Of a stretch of DNA of 64,000 nt, positions 61,232-64,000 are shown one piece after another (position 1 is the stretch's first letter; each line of letters begins with the position of its first letter). This DNA comes from Mycobacterium sp. 852002-51961_SCH5331710 (lineage in GTDB: Bacteria; Actinomycetota; Actinomycetes; Mycobacteriales; Mycobacteriaceae). The stretch lies in NCBI RefSeq assembly GCF_001665535.1, contig NZ_LZSQ01000123.1, positions 292,921 through 356,920 on the forward strand, in the 5' to 3' direction. The notes under the pieces are model-generated. The model was given only the letters and a program-made list of their open reading frames with translations. It had not been told where the DNA came from and made no database searches. The translations under genes and the position numbers were made by a program.

Positions 61232-63202
61232 TCACCGCCGCTGCTCGACCGGTTCGTTCACCTGCGCCCCCGTCGCGATCACCGCGCGGTTGCGTTCGGC
61301 GACCGTGCGCATCGACACCTTGACCAGCCAGCGGTCGTAGGTCATGAACCCGTTGACCTCGTTCTCGACGTCGGTGGTCTGGGTGTAGATGGCGCCGGAC
61401 AGGCCGCCCTTGCGGACCTCGTCTTCGAGGTCGCGGCTCACCTGGACGTAGCGGTCGGTCAATCGCGCTCGGCTGTCGGTCATCTCGTAGGCCTGCGGTT
61501 TACCGGGCCAGCGGTTGCCCTCGGGAACCAACCCGAGCCCGCCGTACTCGCCGTCGACGACGACGCGATGCTCGAGCGGGATAGGACGGTTGCCGAGCAT
61601 CGTGCGCTCGTCGTGCGGGGTCGCGGGGTTGTCGTGCAGAACCGGGCGCCCGGGACCGACGTAGGTGTGGTCGTCGTACACATCGCCGGCCCTGCTGTCG
61701 GGCCGCGACTTGCAGCAGTTCACCCCGCTGTTGGCATTCACCATCCGGGTCGGATCGGCCGCCTTGGCCACACCCGCGATCCTCGCAGTGTCGAACTCGC
61801 CCCACCCCTCGTTGAACGGAACCCAGCCGACGATCGAAGTGACGCTTCGCAACTGGTCGATCATCTCGACGAGCTCACGCTCGAAGTTGGCCTTCGCCGC
61901 GGGCGAAGGTTCGGGCGCCGGGCCAACCGGAATGTCGAGCGAGACGTCCAGCGACGGCATGTCCTGCCACACCATCAGCCCGAGCTTGTCCGTCCAGTAG
62001 TACCAGCGCGCCGGTTCCACCTTCGCGTGCTTGCGGACGAAGTTCATGCCGAGTGCCTTGGTTCGTTCGAGGTCGAACCTCAGCGCGTCGTCGGTGGGCG
62101 CGGTGTAGATCCCGTCGGGCCAGTAACCCTGGTCGAGCGGGCCGTGCAGGAATGTGATCTTGTCGTTCAACGCGATTCGCGGCCGGCCCTGAGGATCTTT
62201 GACCGTGGTGATCGTGCGCAGGCCGCCGTAGCTGGCGACCTCGTCGACGACCTTGCCCTCCGGCGTGACCAACCGCACCGTGAGGTCGTAGAGGTAGGGA
62301 TCGTCCGGCGTCCACAGCCGCGGGTCCGGTACCGGCACGCGCACGGGCTTGCCCGGTTCACCGGAACTGCGGGCCAACGTCGGACCGTCGGGCGCCGACA
62401 CGATCACCTCGGCGCGTTCCTTCGTCGTTCCGGTGGAGCGCGTCGTGACGGTGAAACCCTTCAGATCCGCCGTGATGTCGAGTTTGTCGATGTGTGCGGC
62501 CCGCACCGGTTCCATCCACACCGTCTGCCAGATCCCGGAGGCGCCGGTGTAGAAGAGACCCTCGGGATCGTTGCGCTGCTTGCCGACGGGGAACGGTGCG
62601 GCCTCGTTGCGGTCCTCGGCGCGTACGACGATCTCCTGGGTGCCGGTCCAGCGCAGCGCGTCGGTGATGTCGGCGCTGAACGAGGTGAACCCGCCCTCGT
62701 GGTGGGCGACGCGCTTGTTGTTGACCCACACGGTTGCGGTCTGGTCGACCGCGCCGAAATGCAGGAGTACGCGCTGGCCGCGCCAGGTGCCGGGCAACTG
62801 AAAACTCTTGCGGTACCACATCTGGTCGTCGTGACGCTGGACTCCCGAAAGCGCCGACTCCGTGGGATAGGGCACCAGGATCTTCTCGTCGTACGCGGCG
62901 GTGGACGGGGGAGTCGCCAGGGCGGATGCCTGCGATCGCCCGGTGTAGGCCCACACACCGTTGAGGTTCAGCCAGCGCGCCCGCACCATCTGCGGGCGGG
63001 GATACTCCGGGAGGGCGTTATTCGGGCCAACCAGATGCGACCACGGTGTCGACAGCGGCGGGCTCTTGCGTTGCCACGCTTCGGCCGCGTTCGCCGGCGC
63101 CGCGAAGACCGCGAACGCCGCCGCCATGGCGAGGGGTAGGGCCGTCAACCGGCTGAGATTTCTGCGCACACGGTGCCGGTTGTTCGACAACTCGGTGTTC
63201 AC
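61232..63202 (-). CDS. Secreted glycoside hydrolase family 2 protein
   Basis: GH2 enzyme of about 656 residues (beta-galactosidase/glucuronidase/mannosidase family). A long basic n-region with two Arg pairs (RHRVRRNLSRL) and hydrophobic ALPLAMAAAFAVFAAPANA form an export signal, possibly Tat. The jelly-roll sugar-binding domain carries WYRKSFQLPGTWRGQRVLLHFGAVD (core RVLLHFGAVD), then an Ig-like domain, then a TIM barrel with acid/base Glu in VPFNEGWGEFD and probable nucleophile Glu in VVDGEYGGLG. The sugar is not predictable. GTG 63202 is used; the frame is open to 63265. Convergent with the pseudouridine synthase, 1 bp apart. Confidence 0.88.
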   Translation of the reverse strand: MNTELSNNRHRVRRNLSRLTALPLAMAAAFAVFAAPANAAEAWQRKSPPLSTPWSHLVGPNNALPEYPRPQMVRARWLNLNGVWAYTGRSQASALATPPSTAAYDEKILVPYPTESALSGVQRHDDQMWYRKSFQLPGTWRGQRVLLHFGAVDQTATVWVNNKRVAHHEGGFTSFSADITDALRWTGTQEIVVRAEDRNEAAPFPVGKQRNDPEGLFYTGASGIWQTVWMEPVRAAHIDKLDITADLKGFTVTTRSTGTTKERAEVIVSAPDGPTLARSSGEPGKPVRVPVPDPRLWTPDDPYLYDLTVRLVTPEGKVVDEVASYGGLRTITTVKDPQGRPRIALNDKITFLHGPLDQGYWPDGIYTAPTDDALRFDLERTKALGMNFVRKHAKVEPARWYYWTDKLGLMVWQDMPSLDVSLDIPVGPAPEPSPAAKANFERELVEMIDQLRSVTSIVGWVPFNEGWGEFDTARIAGVAKAADPTRMVNANSGVNCCKSRPDSRAGDVYDDHTYVGPGRPVLHDNPATPHDERTMLGNRPIPLEHRVVVDGEYGGLGLVPEGNRWPGKPQAYEMTDSRARLTDRYVQVSRDLEDEVRKGGLSGAIYTQTTDVENEVNGFMTYDRWLVKVSMRTVAERNRAVIATGAQVNEPVEQRR

Positions 63203-63319
63203 GGCCACGACTGCTAGTCCCCCCTGCTGGAAACCATCGACGGAATGCGGACGGGTGCTGCGCACCAGACGCCCGTGGCAAACCTAGTCAGAGGTAGGCC
63301 GCGAGGAATCAGGTGTTTC

Positions 63320-63510
63320 CCTATTCTTTGCATCTGCATGGACGAGCGAAGCGTTCGTGCAGGCATCTGCGCAGGGATCGAGGGATCGATCAAGAGCACA
63401 TGGATGCGTGAGAGCTGGTGTGCCACACCATGAATGCAAAGTCGAGACGCTCGTCAAGCCTAGCATTGATCCACCGGCGGTGCCACGGTGCGCACGCACG
63501 TGCGCTGCGT
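63320..63510 (+). other. Hairpin-rich stretch, possible structured RNA
   Basis: Gene-poor DNA with several perfect complementary segments. CTTTGCAT (63326-63333) pairs with ATGCAAAG (63434-63441). Inside that closure are ACGAGCG-AAG-CGTTCGT (63342-63358, one G-U pair), GATCGA-GGGA-TCGATC with a GNRA loop (63376-63391) and TGGTGT-GCC-ACACCA (63416-63430). GACGAGCG (63341-63348) can instead pair with CGCTCGTC (63448-63455), giving a pseudoknot that excludes the local hairpin. GCGCAC-GCAC-GTGCGC (63490-63505) follows and could terminate. The GNRA loop and G-U pair only make sense on the plus strand. No family recognised; chance cannot be excluded. Confidence 0.4.
63416..63430. promoter_or_regulatory. 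15-bp palindrome
   Basis: TGGTGTG-C-CACACCA is a perfect palindrome about 210 bp upstream of the GH2 start. As DNA it could be an operator of GntR or LacI type for the hydrolase gene; as RNA it is one of the hairpins above. Confidence 0.4.
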
Positions 63511-63718
63511 TCGGCGCCCAGCGTCATGTCGGTGCGCCCAGGCTCAGAATGCCCAGACAGAGCAAATGGTGAATAGGTGAGCTAGATGTACGGCTGGTGA
63601 TCCTGATCGAAGCCGGATGCGGCCACCATACAGGAAGGAATGGTTCGACCATCGCAGAAGACATCGACGCGTCGGCGGAGTTCGTTACGGCGACGCGCCG
63701 ATCGCGCGTTCGGCCTCC

Positions 63719-63732
63719 TGACGCATGCGTCA
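63719..63732. promoter_or_regulatory. 14-bp perfect palindrome before the small secreted peptide gene
   Basis: TGACGCATGCGTCA, a perfect palindrome without spacer, 52 bp upstream of GTG 63784. Fits a dimeric regulator site. Confidence 0.45.
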
Positions 63733-63746
63733 CTGCCACAATCAGG

Positions 63747-63772
63747 TCGGCGAAGGCGGTTGCCTTCGCCGA
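63747..63772 (+). promoter_or_regulatory. 11-bp hairpin abutting the ribosome site
   Basis: TCGGCGAAGGC and GCCTTCGCCGA form a perfect 11-bp stem with a GGTT loop. The GGGAGGAG Shine-Dalgarno begins 2 nt later, so folding or protein binding here could govern translation, or protect the 5' end of the mRNA. No T-run follows, so it is not a classic terminator. Confidence 0.6.
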
Positions 63773-63783
63773 AGGGAGGAGAT

Positions 63784-63936
63784 GTGCGCAAGGTAGTGCT
63801 GTGCGCTGTTGCGGCCCTGTTCGCCGGGGGTCTTGTGACCGTGACCCCGCCGAGCGCCGAAGCGACGCTCTGTGGTTCGGTCGGCGGCAGGTTCGTCGAC
63901 GTGACCGGCTGTGCAGACCCACTTTCGGCGAGGTAG
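63784..63936 (+). CDS. Small secreted cysteine-containing peptide
   Basis: A 50-residue product with a signal peptide (RKVVLCAVAALFAGGLVTV, predicted cleavage near AEA at residues 25-27) leaving a mature peptide of about 23 residues, LCGSVGGRFVDVTGCADPL plus SAR, with two cysteines 13 apart that could form a disulfide. Strong GGGAGGAG Shine-Dalgarno 3-5 nt before the GTG. The frame is open upstream to 63640 but only with arginine-rich sequence. Function unknown; I do not recognise the family. The 581-bp gap 63203-63783 otherwise holds only the structures listed separately. Confidence 0.6.
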   Translation: MRKVVLCAVAALFAGGLVTVTPPSAEATLCGSVGGRFVDVTGCADPLSAR

Positions 63937-64000
63937 AACAGCGTCGCGGTGAGTGCCTGTTTGGGCACCGCCTCGGTGCGGATGTACTCGGTCTGCACCG
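63925..64000 (-). other. Possible end of a coding region entering from the right
   Basis: From 64000 leftward the minus strand reads VQTEYIRTEAVPKQALTA then TLFYLAE with codon choice like real genes here. After that the frame runs on through sequence that does not look coding. It may be the 3' end of a gene, perhaps truncated or frameshifted. Not identified. Confidence 0.3.

Noticed and set aside
63582..63924. Continuation of the right-edge minus-strand frame as a full protein
   Set aside because: Beyond 63925 it is antisense to the small secreted peptide and its leader, with poor codon use.

Overview
The window is high-GC actinobacterial DNA from a mycobacterium, most likely a rapidly growing Mycolicibacterium. 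This rests on gene content recalled from M. tuberculosis: the order runs like the Rv3368c to Rv3300c block in inverted orientation, with mfpEDCBA, folD, metX-metY, trpS, yihY, dacB1, an Rv3329-like aminotransferase, sigJ, sdhCDAB, cdd-deoA-add, upp, pmmB, deoD, amiB1-amiA1, lpdA, glpD and an RluA-type synthase. Some M. tuberculosis genes I would expect here (relBE, sapM, phoY1, PE_PGRS) are absent. A monomeric isocitrate dehydrogenase sits where M. tuberculosis has the dimeric icd1. The SAM-IV riboswitch before metY closely resembles the mycobacterial one used in structural work.

Layout. 1-3.7 kb: MFS exporter fragment, nitroreductase, trmL, esterase, methyltransferase. 3.9-8.3 kb: the mfp conservon (sensor kinase, roadblock protein, DUF742 protein, small GTPase, pentapeptide gyrase protector). 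8.4-13.3 kb: flavin-binding protein, FHA-ABC transporter, SnoaL-like protein with a divergent TetR gene, small exported protein. 13.3-21.5 kb: old-yellow-enzyme-like reductase, folD and a DUF3017 membrane protein, TetR plus FAD monooxygenase, methyltransferase and the riboswitch-controlled metY-metX operon. 21.5-28.9 kb: monomeric ICDH, hydrolase, exonuclease III, trpS, yihY, Gdx/SugE-like SMR protein, nitronate-monooxygenase-like enzyme. 28.8-34.7 kb: dacB1, an SMP-30-like protein and a putrescine/GABA-type module (aminotransferase, Lrp regulator, aldehyde dehydrogenase). 34.7-39.6 kb: ECF41 sigma factor with its carboxymuconolactone-decarboxylase partner, and a large cyclase/ATPase regulator. 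39.6-43.1 kb: succinate dehydrogenase. 43.3-54.4 kb: nucleoside salvage (cdd, deoA, add, upp, deoD, pmmB), a secretion-like NlpC/P60 pair and two M20 amidohydrolases. 54.4-63.2 kb: TetR and FAD oxidoreductase, GGCT-fold protein, lpdA-glpD-pseudouridine synthase, secreted GH2 hydrolase. 63.2-64 kb: a gene-poor, structure-rich end with a tiny secreted peptide gene.

Most genes are core metabolism in tight operons with ATGA or GTGA overlaps. About a dozen transcription-unit starts have a TANNNT hexamer 6-8 nt before the start codon, as expected for leaderless mycobacterial mRNAs; these were used to choose several starts. I see no tRNA, rRNA, CRISPR array, transposase or prophage. The parts least explained by known families are the right end (a multi-hairpin stretch with competing pairings, then a hairpin abutting the Shine-Dalgarno of a 50-residue secreted peptide) and the 33-bp tandem repeat lying across the sigJ stop codon.
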